Assembly (NCBI GenBank): GCA_020852655.1
Contig: JADZAI010000010.1
Location: 1-64,000, forward strand
Length of the DNA: 64,000 bases
Source of the DNA: Alphaproteobacteria bacterium
GTDB lineage: Bacteria > Pseudomonadota > Alphaproteobacteria > Micropepsales > Micropepsaceae
Direction: 5' to 3'
The translations under genes were made by a program, and so were the position numbers. Under the pieces are notes generated by a model, which made no database searches, was not told the DNA's origin, and was given only the letters and a program-made list of their open reading frames with translations. Of the stretch, positions 1-8,266 are shown piece by piece (positions within the stretch are counted from its first letter, which is position 1; each line of letters begins with the position of its first letter).

Positions 1-1
1 A

Positions 2-115
2 TGGAACTGCTACTACAAACCGCCAGGGCCAAAGACCATGCGCCAAGGCTGGGACCGCTTCGCCGCCATCGCTCAAGGCTTCCAACTCGCCGATGCCCCT
101 CAACACAATCCGTGA
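2..115 (+). CDS. C-terminal end of a probable transposase (5' truncated by window edge)
   Basis: An open frame enters from the left edge and encodes 37 residues before a TGA at 113-115. The peptide contains PPGPKTMRQGWDRF, which resembles the Pro-Pro-Gly...Gly-Trp-x-Arg tail near the C-terminus of IS4-type DDE transposases. Nothing else of the element is visible, and I see no terminal inverted repeat between 115 and 174. The family assignment rests on this short tail only, so it is weak; the reading frame itself is plausible. The next gene ends 60 bp away on the other strand. Confidence 0.3.
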   Translation, partial: WNCYYKPPGPKTMRQGWDRFAAIAQGFQLADAPQHNP

Positions 116-174
116 ATCCCGTAGTGCGCAGCGGGCGAGCCTCGAACCACGCACCAACGGCAAAACGCAACGCC

Positions 175-948
175 TCACGCGGCCGTATATCCCCCGTCGA
201 TCACCAGCTCCGACCCCGTCATGAAGCTCGATTCGTCCGAGGCCAGGAACACGATGCCGTTGGCGATCTCCTTCGGCACGCCCATGCGGCCGAGGGCGTG
301 ACGGGTGATGAGCAGGTCGCGCATCTCGTTGCCGTTGCCCATTTCGTGCAGCGCGGTGCTGACCATCGGCGTCTCGATATAGCCGGGATGCACCGAGTTC
401 ACGCGCACGCCCATCGGCGCCAGCTCCAGCGCGGAGGCTTTCGTCAGCAGCGCGACGCCGCCTTTGGAGGCGCAATAGGCGGCGGCGCCCGCCTGGCCCA
501 CCTTGCCGAGGATCGATGAGATATTGATCACCGATCCGCCGCCGGTCTCGATCATCAGCGGGCAGACATGGCGCATCCCCAGGAACACGCCGTCGAGATT
601 GACGCCCGTCACCATGCGCCACTGTTCCAGCGTCGATTCCAGCAGCGGCACGCCGCCGCCGACGCCGGCATTGTTCACCAGCACGTCGAGTCGGCCGAAA
701 CGCTCCTTCGCAGCGGCGACCACGGCCTGCCAGTCCTCCTCGCGTGTCACGTCATGGGCGAGGAAGATCACTTCGGCGCCGAGGCCTGCGACCTCGTCGG
801 CCATGGCGTTGCCGGCTTCGGCCGCGCGATCCGTCAGCACCAGCTTTGCGCCTTCGCGCGCCAGCGCCCGGGCGCTCTCCGCGCCGATGCCCGATGCTGC
901 CCCGGTCACCAGCGCGACCTTGCCCTGAACCCGTCCCATCTTGCTCAT
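175..948 (-). CDS. SDR family NAD(P)-dependent oxidoreductase
   Basis: Classical short-chain dehydrogenase of 257 residues, a normal length. The cofactor motif TGAASGIG is at residues 15-22, NNAG at about 91-94, the catalytic Ser in NISS at about 143 and the YCASK catalytic Tyr/Lys at about 157-161. The C-terminus GSELVIDGGYTA is typical of the FabG-like group. Asp in VLTDRA at the end of beta-2 favours NAD(H) over NADP(H); this is an inference. The start ATG is preceded by GGGAGGA at a good distance. It is divergent from the MDR reductase at 1155 with a 206-bp shared upstream region. The substrate cannot be told from sequence; a secondary alcohol or ketone in hydroxy-acid, sugar or steroid metabolism is possible. 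Confidence 0.9.
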   Translation of the reverse strand: MSKMGRVQGKVALVTGAASGIGAESARALAREGAKLVLTDRAAEAGNAMADEVAGLGAEVIFLAHDVTREEDWQAVVAAAKERFGRLDVLVNNAGVGGGVPLLESTLEQWRMVTGVNLDGVFLGMRHVCPLMIETGGGSVINISSILGKVGQAGAAAYCASKGGVALLTKASALELAPMGVRVNSVHPGYIETPMVSTALHEMGNGNEMRDLLITRHALGRMGVPKEIANGIVFLASDESSFMTGSELVIDGGYTAA

Positions 949-1154
949 AGGTATCCTCCCTGGGCGCAGCTTAACCGAAGCGGCCGGGCTTGCAAAGCCA
1001 CTGACGTAACGTCGCCTGCGACGTCGGGGGCGGCGCGCCCGCCCCCGTTTGTGGATAAGTGCGCAGGCGGAAGGATGGCAAAGGCGGAAGACGAAGGCCC
1101 CCTCGCCTCGCGCGCGGGCCTCTGCTTTGATCGGGACAAATCTGGGAGGACGAC

Positions 1155-2165
1155 ATGGCTGATGTGAATCGCCGCTGGCTTTTGGCGCAGCGGCCTTCGG
1201 GCAACCTGAAGGACAGCGATTTCGCGTTCGTACGCGAGGCCGTGCCGGTGCCGGGCGACGGCGAATTTCTGGTAAAGGTGACGCACCTCTCGTTCGACCC
1301 GACCCAGCGCGGCTGGCTCCAGGCGGATTCCTATCTCCCGGCCGTGAAGATCGGCGAGGTCGTGCGGGCCGGTGCGGCAGGTGAGGTCGTCGTCTCCAAC
1401 AATCCGAAATTCCCCGTGGGCACCAAGGTCCAGGGCGCCTTCGGCTGGCAGGACTACTGCATCACCGACGGCAAGGGCTTCTGGCCGACCGCAGCGCTCT
1501 TCCCGGGCGTGACGCCGGAGCAGGCGCTCGGCATCTTCGGCACCACCGGCCTCACCGCCTATTTCGGCCTGCTCGACGTCGGCCAGCCCAAGGCCGGCGA
1601 GGTCGTGCTCATCTCGGGCGCCGCCGGCGCGACCGGATCGATCGTCGGCCAGATCGCCAAGGCGATCGGCTGCACCGCCATCGGCATCGCCGGCGGCAAG
1701 GCGAAATGCGACTGGGTCACCGGCACCGCCGGCTTCGATGCCTGCATCGACTACAAGTCCGAGCCGGTCGCCCAGCGCATCCGCCAGCTCGCGCCCAAGG
1801 GCGTCAACGTCGTCTTCGAGAATGTCGGCGGCGAAATCCTCGATGCGGCGCTCGGCAATCTCGCGATGCACGCGCGCGTCGTACTCTGCGGCGGCATCTC
1901 CTCCTACAACGCCGCCAGCGCGGACGAGATCGTCGGCATCAAGAACTACATGGCGATCACCGTGAACCGCGCCCGCATGGAAGGTTTCATCGTGCTCGAC
2001 TACGCACCGCGCTTCGGCGAAGGCGTGCAGGCGCTCGCCAAATGGATGGCCGAAGGCAAGATCACCTCGGCCGAGGACATCCAGCACGGTCTTGAGAACG
2101 CGCCGTCGACGCTGCGCCGCCTCTTCGAAGGCAAGAATTTCGGCAAGCAGCTCCTGGCGCTTTAG
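1155..2165 (+). CDS. Zinc-independent NADP-dependent oxidoreductase (MDR superfamily, CurA/leukotriene B4 dehydrogenase-like)
   Basis: The 336-residue protein belongs to the medium-chain reductase group that reduces alpha,beta-unsaturated carbonyls with NADPH. Features seen are the N-terminal RRWLLAQRPSG and FDPTQRGW region, the nucleotide-binding motif SGAAGATGSIVGQIAK at about 152-167, and the absence of the Cys/His zinc ligands of alcohol dehydrogenases. Length matches the family (about 330-345). A GGGAGGA ribosome site sits 5 bases before the ATG. Its stop codon overlaps the stop of the convergent GNAT gene by three bases. Cytosolic enzyme; the substrate is unknown (curcumin, prostaglandin-like or quinone-type enones are family examples). 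Confidence 0.88.
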   Translation: MADVNRRWLLAQRPSGNLKDSDFAFVREAVPVPGDGEFLVKVTHLSFDPTQRGWLQADSYLPAVKIGEVVRAGAAGEVVVSNNPKFPVGTKVQGAFGWQDYCITDGKGFWPTAALFPGVTPEQALGIFGTTGLTAYFGLLDVGQPKAGEVVLISGAAGATGSIVGQIAKAIGCTAIGIAGGKAKCDWVTGTAGFDACIDYKSEPVAQRIRQLAPKGVNVVFENVGGEILDAALGNLAMHARVVLCGGISSYNAASADEIVGIKNYMAITVNRARMEGFIVLDYAPRFGEGVQALAKWMAEGKITSAEDIQHGLENAPSTLRRLFEGKNFGKQLLAL

Positions 2166-2800
2166 CCTTCGCGATAGGGCTCGAAGGGCGGCTCATGGCT
2201 CAGCCATTGGTCGCGCGTCTGCTCCCAGTAGAGCGAGCGGCGGATGGTCCCGTCAGGGCGGACGCTGTCGCGTTCGCCCATGCGGATGAAGCCGGCCCGC
2301 TCGATCAGCTTGGCCGACCGCACATTGTCGATCGCGGCGGTCAGGCCGATCAGGCGGATGCCGAGCACGCCATACATCCAGCCGAAAGTGCGCATCGCCC
2401 CGCTGCCGCCGCTGCCGAGGCTCTGGATGTCGGCGCTGATCGCGCCCGCCGTCTCGCCCGAGGTGCGGTCCGGCCAGATCGTGATCTGCGAATAGGCGAC
2501 GACGCCCTGGTCGGCGAAGTCGGTGGTCACGATCAGGACGCCCTCGCCGCGTGCCTTGCGCTCGGTGAAATCCTCCACCCAGTGCAAGATGTTGCGCTCC
2601 GTGAACGGTCGCGGGACGCCGTAGAGCGGGTCGGAGACCAGGGGATCGCTGAGCAACTGCACCAGCCCCTCGACATGCCGCTGCGTTGCCAGGCGCCGGT
2701 TCGGCCCGATGATCGACGGGTCGCACGCGCGCACCGCTGCACGGATCGCGGCCTCTTCCTCGGGCGGGGCATACAGAACGGTCTTCGGCGGCGCGGCCAT
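2162..2800 (-). CDS. GNAT family N-acetyltransferase (RimJ/RimL-like)
   Basis: A 212-residue protein beginning MAAPPKTVLY. Longer in-frame extensions upstream are Arg/Pro-rich, run over the pirin gene and look like antisense shadow, so I place the start at 2800. The core shows the RimJ/RimL pattern: an N-terminal ILHWVEDFTERKARGEG region, VAYSQITIWPDRTSGE, a Gly/Ser-rich acetyl-CoA loop, and FGWMYGVLGIRLIGLTAAIDNVRSAKLIERAGF, where Asn and the ERAGF box are the conserved C-terminal motif. It transfers acetyl from acetyl-CoA to an unknown protein N-terminus or small amine. It is divergent from the pirin gene (65 bp between starts) and tail-to-tail with the MDR reductase. Confidence 0.82.
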   Translation of the reverse strand: MAAPPKTVLYAPPEEEAAIRAAVRACDPSIIGPNRRLATQRHVEGLVQLLSDPLVSDPLYGVPRPFTERNILHWVEDFTERKARGEGVLIVTTDFADQGVVAYSQITIWPDRTSGETAGAISADIQSLGSGGSGAMRTFGWMYGVLGIRLIGLTAAIDNVRSAKLIERAGFIRMGERDSVRPDGTIRRSLYWEQTRDQWLSHEPPFEPYREG

Positions 2801-2865
2801 GGGACGTCCGGTGTTGGCGTCAGACGCATCTTGAACCTTCGCACCGAACGCGCAACCCTTGCCGC

Positions 2866-3738
2866 ATGCCCCAGATCGCCCATCTCCTGAAGCCCAAGCC
2901 GCGCGACATCGGTCATTTCGATGTGCTGCGGATATTGCCCTCCCTCGAGACCCGGTCGGTCGGGCCCTTCGTGTTCTTCGACCATTTCGGCCCCGTCGAC
3001 ATCGCGCCCGGGGGCGGCATGGACGTCCGTCCCCATCCCCATATCGGCCTCGCCACAGTGACCTATCTGTTCCAGGGCGAGATCCTGCATCGCGACTCCC
3101 TGGGCTTCGTGCAGCCGATCGCGCCGGGTGACGTGAACTGGATGACGGCGGGCCGCGGCATCGTCCATTCCGAGCGCACCGCGCCGGAGCTTCGCGCCAA
3201 AGGCTTCGCGCTGCACGGTATCCAGTCCTGGGTCGCGCTGCCGAAGGAGGCCGAGGAGGTCGAGCCGGCCTTCCACCACCATCCCTCCGCAACCCTGCCG
3301 GAGTGGACCGAGAGCGGCGTGCACCTGAAGGTCGTTGCCGGCACCGCCTTCGGCCGCGCCGCGCCGGTCAAGGTCTTCGCGCCGACCCTGTATGTGGCCG
3401 CGACCCTCCAGCCCGGCGCTTCGCTGGATCTGCCGGCAGAGCACGCAGAGCGCGCGGCCTATGTCGCGGCGGGCGGCATCTCTGTCGACGGCCAGCGTGT
3501 CGATGCGCACCAGATGGCCGTCTTCCAGCCCGGCGCGACGCTCCGCCTCCAGGCCGGCGACAGCGGCGCCACCATAATGCTGCTCGGCGGCGCCCCGCTC
3601 GACGGGCCGCGGCACCTCTGGTGGAATTTCGTCTCCTCCTCGAAGGAGCGCATCGAGAAGGCCAAGGACGACTGGCGCGCCATGGCGCTGGGCCGCGTGC
3701 CGGGCGACGACGAATTCATCCCCTTGCCGGAACGCTGA
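2866..3738 (+). CDS. Pirin family protein (bicupin)
   Basis: The 290-residue bicupin carries the pirin N-terminal signature: FVFFDHFGPVDIAPGGGMDVRPHPHIGLATVTY, with the His-x-His metal ligands in RPHPHIG, then HRDSLG and GRGIVHSE, whose His and Glu complete the iron site. Pirins bind Fe and act as quercetin 2,3-dioxygenase-like enzymes or redox-sensing partners; which applies here is not visible. The C-terminal cupin ends HLWWNFVSSSKERIEKAKDDW, also typical. The stop codon is one base before the ATG of the next hydrolase, so the two are almost certainly cotranscribed. Confidence 0.92.
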   Translation: MPQIAHLLKPKPRDIGHFDVLRILPSLETRSVGPFVFFDHFGPVDIAPGGGMDVRPHPHIGLATVTYLFQGEILHRDSLGFVQPIAPGDVNWMTAGRGIVHSERTAPELRAKGFALHGIQSWVALPKEAEEVEPAFHHHPSATLPEWTESGVHLKVVAGTAFGRAAPVKVFAPTLYVAATLQPGASLDLPAEHAERAAYVAAGGISVDGQRVDAHQMAVFQPGATLRLQAGDSGATIMLLGGAPLDGPRHLWWNFVSSSKERIEKAKDDWRAMALGRVPGDDEFIPLPER

Positions 3739-3739
3739 G

Positions 3740-4492
3740 ATGATCGACAACGAGAAGATCGAGGCGGTCCTCGCCCAGATGGGACGGCCGAAGAAGGTCC
3801 CGCGGCCCCACCGCCATTTCGACGGCGAATATGTCGACGCCCCCACCGGGAAGATCGCCTATACGGCCGAGGGCATCGGTCCGGTCGTCCTGCTCGTCCA
3901 TGGCTGGGACGGCAGCCCGCGCGACCTCCAGGACATCGCGACCGCCCTGTCGCGCGCCGGCGCCCGCGTCGTAGCGCTGGACATGCCGGCGCACGGCCTG
4001 TCGGACGGCGAGAAGGTGACCCCCGAAGACGCCGCCGCCGCGATCCTCGCCGTCGCGGCCAGGGAAGGTCCGTTCGAATGCGTCATCGCGCACAGCTTCG
4101 GCTGTCCCTCGACGGTGCTGGCGCTGGAAGGCGGGCTGAAGACCGCATCGCTCGTCTTCTTCGCGCCGCCGCTGCGCCAGATCGACCAGTTCCGCCGGCT
4201 CGGCGGGCGTATGGGGCTCGATGCGGAGGAGATCGAGGAGATCATTTCGCGCCTGCGCGCACAGGGTTCGCCGATGGACCGCATGGACCTTGGCGAAAAG
4301 GCGAAGAGCCGCAGCGAGCCTTTGCTCATCATCCACTCCGACGACGACGAGATGACCCCGGTCGCCGGCGCCCGCGAGCTCGCCAAGGCTTGGCCGAAGG
4401 CGAAGCTGCTCGAGGTCGAGGGGCTCGGTCACAATCTGACGATGCGCGATCCCGCCATGGTGGCCGCGACGGTGCGCTTCGCGGTCGGCTGA
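3740..4492 (+). CDS. Alpha/beta hydrolase
   Basis: The 250-residue serine hydrolase has an oxyanion-hole motif VHGWDGSP near residue 54, the nucleophile elbow AHSFGC at about 116-121, an acid in the HSDDDEMTP segment and the catalytic His in GLGHNL near the C-terminus. There is no signal peptide, so it should be cytosolic. It starts one base after the pirin stop codon (translational coupling). Substrate unknown; the compact lid region is like small esterases or lysophospholipase-like enzymes. A 163-bp spacer without clear signals separates it from the aminotransferase. Confidence 0.85.
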   Translation: MIDNEKIEAVLAQMGRPKKVPRPHRHFDGEYVDAPTGKIAYTAEGIGPVVLLVHGWDGSPRDLQDIATALSRAGARVVALDMPAHGLSDGEKVTPEDAAAAILAVAAREGPFECVIAHSFGCPSTVLALEGGLKTASLVFFAPPLRQIDQFRRLGGRMGLDAEEIEEIISRLRAQGSPMDRMDLGEKAKSRSEPLLIIHSDDDEMTPVAGARELAKAWPKAKLLEVEGLGHNLTMRDPAMVAATVRFAVG

Positions 4493-4655
4493 TTGAGGCG
4501 CGGCCCGGGCGCTGCTACGCTCGGGCGCGATGACGGACAAGGCGTCCCTGCTGATCCTCTGCGCGCGCATCGGCTTCAACCCGCCGCGCTGATCGTCTGC
4601 GCGCGTTTTCGCGCACCGATCGCCGTTTCCTTCCATCGCATCCGGAGTTCAGGCC

Positions 4656-6053
4656 ATGTCGCCGAATTCGACCGTCCACAACCAGACCCGCCACTGGCAG
4701 GCGCTCGACGCCGCCCACCACATTCATCCCTTCAGCGACACCGCCGCCCTGGGCAAGGAAGGCGTCCGCGTCATCACCTCCGCCAAGGGCATCTATCTCA
4801 CCGACAGCGAAGGCAAGCGCCTGCTCGACGGCATGGCGGGCCTCTGGTGCGTCCAGCTCGGCTACGGCAACGACGAGCTGGCTGAAGCCGGCGCCAAGGC
4901 GCTGCACGAACTCCCCTACTACAACCACTTCTTCAAGACCTCGAACCCCTACACGATCGACCTCGCGGCCAAGCTCGCGCAGCTCCTTCCCCAAGGCCTG
5001 GAACGCATCATGTTCGCCAACTCCGGATCGGAGGCGAACGACAGCGCGCTGAAGCTGATCCGTTACTATTGGAATTTGCAGGGCAAGCCGAAGAAGAAAA
5101 TCCATCTCAGCCGCGAACTCGCCTATCACGGCGTCACTATGGCGGCGGCGTCCCTGTCGGGGCTGACGCCGATGCACCCCCAGTTCGACCTGCCCCTGCC
5201 CGGCTTCGAGAAGGTGCCGACGGTCTATTGGTACGGCGCCAAGGCCCATGGTTACGGCGACATCACGCCCGACGATTTCGGCACGCTGATCGCGCAGAAG
5301 CTTGAAGAGAAGATTCTTGCGCTGGGGCCGGAGCATGTCGCGTCGTTCTCGGCGGAGCCGATCCACGGCGCCGGCGGGCTGATCTTCCCGCCGGCGACCT
5401 ACTGGCCCGCCGTCCAGGAGATCTGCCGCAAATACGACGTGCTGCTGCATGTCGACGAGGTCATCACCGGCTTCGGCCGCACCGGCAACTGGTTCGGCAG
5501 CCACACCTACGGCATTCGCCCGGACATCATGACGATGGCGAAGGGCCTGTCCTCCGGCTACCAGCCGATCTCCGCGGTGGCCCTCGGGCCGCGCATGGGC
5601 GATGCCATCGCCAACGCGAACGAAGAGCTGGTGCACGGCTATACCTATTCCGGTCATCCGGTAGCCTGCGCCGTCGCGCTGAAGAATCTCGAGATCATGG
5701 AGCGCGAGCGCATCCCGGAGGTCGTAGGGAAGGACACCGGCCCCTATCTCCATGCGAAGCTGCGCGAGGCGCTTGGCGACCATGTTCTGGTCGGGGAGAT
5801 CCGCGGCGCCGGACTGCTGGCGGCGATCGAACTGGTCGATGACAAGGCCGAACGGCGCTTTTTCCCGGAAATCGGTGATACCGGCACGATCTGCCGCAAT
5901 CACTGCTTCAAGGAGGGCCTGGTGATGCGGGCGATCCGCGACACCATGGTGCTGTCGCCGCCGCTGACCATCACCAGGCCCGAGATCGACGAACTCGTTC
6001 GCCTGGCGCGCCGCTGCATCGATCTGACCGCCCGGGACCTCGGGCGCCTGTAA
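4656..6053 (+). CDS. Class III (omega-type) PLP-dependent aminotransferase
   Basis: The 465-residue fold-type I aminotransferase resembles the putrescine/beta-alanine:pyruvate transaminase group. Visible landmarks: HPFSDTAAL near the N-terminus, GMAGLWCVQLGYG, the phosphate-binding ANSGSEAND, YHGVT, the VDEVITGFGRTG acid that binds the pyridine N, and the Schiff-base Lys in MTMAKGLSSGYQPISAV. The C-terminal GLVMRAIRDTMVLSPPLTIT is typical of SpuC-like enzymes. It likely moves an amino group from a diamine or omega-amino acid to pyruvate or 2-oxoglutarate in the cytosol. The start follows GGAG at a suitable spacing. No partner gene is adjacent. Confidence 0.9.
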   Translation: MSPNSTVHNQTRHWQALDAAHHIHPFSDTAALGKEGVRVITSAKGIYLTDSEGKRLLDGMAGLWCVQLGYGNDELAEAGAKALHELPYYNHFFKTSNPYTIDLAAKLAQLLPQGLERIMFANSGSEANDSALKLIRYYWNLQGKPKKKIHLSRELAYHGVTMAAASLSGLTPMHPQFDLPLPGFEKVPTVYWYGAKAHGYGDITPDDFGTLIAQKLEEKILALGPEHVASFSAEPIHGAGGLIFPPATYWPAVQEICRKYDVLLHVDEVITGFGRTGNWFGSHTYGIRPDIMTMAKGLSSGYQPISAVALGPRMGDAIANANEELVHGYTYSGHPVACAVALKNLEIMERERIPEVVGKDTGPYLHAKLREALGDHVLVGEIRGAGLLAAIELVDDKAERRFFPEIGDTGTICRNHCFKEGLVMRAIRDTMVLSPPLTITRPEIDELVRLARRCIDLTARDLGRL

Positions 6054-6154
6054 CGCCCCGGCCGGGAGCCCAAAGCAAAAAGCGTGACAGGTTTGTGTCA
6101 GGAACGCCACATTTGCGTACAATCCGACGGAAACGACTTTAATTCTTTCGAATC

Positions 6155-6183
6155 TTGCGCGCTGTGGCTTTCATGCATATATT
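6155..6183 (+). promoter_or_regulatory. Sigma70-type promoter of the structured RNA/leader
   Basis: TTGCGC (6155-6160) and TATATT (6178-6183) are separated by exactly 17 bases. Transcription would start near 6190, which is the first base of the paired structure described next. Read by eye only. Confidence 0.55.
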
Positions 6184-6189
6184 CGGCAT

Positions 6190-6327
6190 GCGGAGGGGGC
6201 ATTTTCGAACCTGCGTTGCCCCCCGCTAGCGGGTTTCGCTTCCTCCGCGCGCCGGATCATCCCCTCCCGGCGTTGGCGCATCGAGCGCGTGGCGTCCGTC
6301 CCCATAAGGACGGACGCCCTTTTTTTT
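6190..6327 (+). ncRNA. Candidate structured RNA: independent small RNA or 5' leader with terminator
   Basis: About 138 bases between the predicted start and the end of a T-run fold into nested helices. P1 is GCGGAGG (6190-6196) with CCTCCGC (6242-6248). Inside it P2 is GGGCA (6197-6201) with TGCCC (6217-6221), and P3 is CCCG (6222-6225) with CGGG (6230-6233), giving a three-way junction. A second domain pairs CGCCGG (6250-6255) with CCGGCG (6267-6272) around an 11-base loop containing CCCCTC, complementary to Shine-Dalgarno sequences. A 10-bp terminator follows. I recognise no known RNA family (not SRP, 6S, tmRNA or RNase P). CCUCC-type loops are known in alphaproteobacterial trans-acting sRNAs, and the position is equally right for a cis-acting leader of the gene at 6339. 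Confidence 0.5.
6291..6327 (+). terminator. Intrinsic terminator abutting the ribosome site of the next gene
   Basis: A perfect 10-bp stem GGCGTCCGTC/GACGGACGCC (6291-6300 and 6309-6318) with an 8-base loop is followed by one C and eight T. The T-run is directly continued by GGAG, the ribosome site of the gene starting at 6339, so read-through must pass this terminator. Confidence 0.85.
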
Positions 6328-6338
6328 GGAGATCGGCC

Positions 6339-6929
6339 ATGAGCGATCAGGACTGGGACGACGAGGACGATGACGAGGCCCATCCGGCCCTGACCCTCGT
6401 CTCGCGCTTCATCGGTGCGGCCGCGTCGCCTTTCTGGTTTTCGTCCGTCGGCCAGAAGCTGCGTCCTTCGCTCCGCCGCGACGCGCAGGCATGGCTGGGC
6501 GCTCTGGGCTTCCCCGACGCCACGCCCATCGGGCTTCGCGACTGGCGCGAAGCGTCGGAAGCGGCGGAGAGCACCGGGATCGACGATCCTGCCTTCGAAG
6601 CCGAGGAGCAGTTGCGCGCCGCGCTGACGACCGAGGCGATTGATCTGATGGGCGAGGACGCAGTCAGCGTCGTGCTCACCCATCTTGGCGGGGAGCTGGG
6701 GCCGCGCATCGGCGAAGCCGCATTGAATGCGATCCGCGTCTGGGGCCTCGATGACGCCGAGCTAGCGAATGCGGCTGCCGGGTCGGGCGTCCAGGCCTGC
6801 CACAACGCGGCGCTCTTGCTGCTCGCCGGGCGCGCCGACGAGACGCATGCCTTTGCGCTGAAATATCGCCTGTTCGAACAGGGCCGATGGCCGATCGCAC
6901 TGATCGGCACGAGCCTCCATCTGTTCTGA
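6339..6929 (+). CDS. Hypothetical protein with acidic N-terminus
   Basis: I do not recognise this 196-residue protein. It begins MSDQDWDDEDDDEAHP, a strongly acidic stretch, followed by a mainly helical region rich in Ala, Glu and Leu, with a Gly/Ala segment NAAAGSGVQACHNAALLLLAG towards the end. There is no signal peptide or convincing membrane helix, so it is probably cytosolic. The ATG at 6339 is chosen because GGAG lies 7 bases upstream and the frame before it is occupied by the structured RNA and terminator. Its stop codon is 4 bases from the stop of the convergent gene at 6934. Expression may depend on terminator read-through. Confidence 0.65.
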   Translation: MSDQDWDDEDDDEAHPALTLVSRFIGAAASPFWFSSVGQKLRPSLRRDAQAWLGALGFPDATPIGLRDWREASEAAESTGIDDPAFEAEEQLRAALTTEAIDLMGEDAVSVVLTHLGGELGPRIGEAALNAIRVWGLDDAELANAAAGSGVQACHNAALLLLAGRADETHAFALKYRLFEQGRWPIALIGTSLHLF

Positions 6930-6933
6930 CGGA

Positions 6934-8082
6934 TCAGGCGCGGCGCATGTCCGCGTCGGGCCACCGATCCACTTTGAACTGCGTCTCCATGGCGCAGATG
7001 TCGGCGGCTACCGAGCAGAATATCTCGGCAGGCATCCGCGCGCGATCGAGGCCGCGCGTCCGGTACTGCCAATACGACAGGATGTGGTCGATCACGGCGC
7101 TGTAGCCTCCGAATCCTCGCACGTTCTCGGGCAGTTGCTGGAGATAGGTCGTCAGCTCCAGGAGGTTGCCGCTCTCGATGATCGAGGCGCGCCGAGCGCT
7201 GTTGAAAAGCTGGGCGCTGTCGGTGCTGCGCTGATACGAGCGGTTGGCGAAGCCCCGCAGGCATTCGAGATGGTGCTCGGTAAAGGAGCGCGGGTAGAGC
7301 TCGTTGTGCCCATAGGTCCTCAGCTCCGTCAGATCCGCAATCATCTGATCGAAGCGGCGCTGGGTCCCGGCAAACTGCGTTTCATAAAAGAGCGCCGCCT
7401 TCCAGGCGAAGACGACATTGTTCCAGCTTGCCGGCGGCAGCCCGAGCGACTGGAAGAAGTCCGCCGCCTGCGGTCCTATCTCCGTTCCGAAGATCGAATC
7501 GACGAAGCGCGAGACCTTCGAGGGACTCGCATTGTTGATCGCGATTCCGATCAGCGGCGCGAGCTCGCGCGTGATGTAGGACTTGATCGCCGTGTCCTCG
7601 AGCAGCGAGACCTGGAAATAGTCGCTTGCGATGCCGTATTCGGCGCCGCCGACCAGTTCACGCAGCAGGAAGAGTTCCAGCGACGGCGTGTCGTCGAGCT
7701 TGCCCAGAATGATGGCGTCGCGCTCGCGCCCGCGTCCGACGGTGGTGATCCCAAAAGACTGACGCATGATCGACGGGTAGGCGCGCTCTCCCACAAAGAA
7801 CGAGACGGCGCCGGTCGAGAGCGCGGTGTCGTCCAGCGGGACGAGAACCTTGGTCGCGACGATCGGTGGGGTTTCGAACATCGCGCGCTCGTGTTCGCGC
7901 AGCGTATGCTTGATAATGATGGCGCCCGACAGGCGGCGATTGGTGAAGAAGCCGGGCGCGTTCGGACCGTGAATATGGCGATGAAACCGCATGGCGCGAT
8001 TGAGATTCAGAATCCGCCAGTTCGAAGGAACGGCAGCCAGCTTCTCCATCTGCTGCGCGTCACCTTGCTTGAAGTTCTTCAT
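6934..8082 (-). CDS. Hypothetical protein, 382 residues
   Basis: I cannot assign a family. The protein has a normal soluble composition, no signal peptide and no obvious membrane segments. Notable stretches are the basic N-terminal NLNRAMRFHRHIHGPN, an EHERAMFETPPIVATKVLVPLDD segment, a VGRGRERDAIILGKLDD loop and an aromatic C-terminal half (YWQYRTRGLDRARMPAEIF). Codon use resembles its neighbours. An in-frame ATG 11 codons downstream (MEKLAAVPSN) is an alternative start. It is monocistronic, convergent with the acidic hypothetical gene and divergent from the L,D-transpeptidase cluster across an unusually AT-rich 184-bp spacer that probably holds promoters for both. Confidence 0.65.
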   Translation of the reverse strand: MKNFKQGDAQQMEKLAAVPSNWRILNLNRAMRFHRHIHGPNAPGFFTNRRLSGAIIIKHTLREHERAMFETPPIVATKVLVPLDDTALSTGAVSFFVGERAYPSIMRQSFGITTVGRGRERDAIILGKLDDTPSLELFLLRELVGGAEYGIASDYFQVSLLEDTAIKSYITRELAPLIGIAINNASPSKVSRFVDSIFGTEIGPQAADFFQSLGLPPASWNNVVFAWKAALFYETQFAGTQRRFDQMIADLTELRTYGHNELYPRSFTEHHLECLRGFANRSYQRSTDSAQLFNSARRASIIESGNLLELTTYLQQLPENVRGFGGYSAVIDHILSYWQYRTRGLDRARMPAEIFCSVAADICAMETQFKVDRWPDADMRRA

Positions 8083-8266
8083 ATTGTGCCCGGCCCTGAA
8101 GCGGTAAACCTACGCGACTGATTTTAATTAGGCGTTATCATCGGAAATCATTGGTTTTGCGTGCCTTTCCTGCACCCAGCGCGCGGCGGGCGCGGCCTTC
8201 GGTCTTTCTTAAGAAGGCGCAGCGCTCTATTCGTTAACCAATCAGAATCACGCGCGCCCGGGCTTC

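Noticed and set aside
2801-3292. N-terminal extension of the GNAT gene
   Set aside because: Arg/Pro-rich residues antisense to the pirin gene; homology begins at MAAPPKTVLY.
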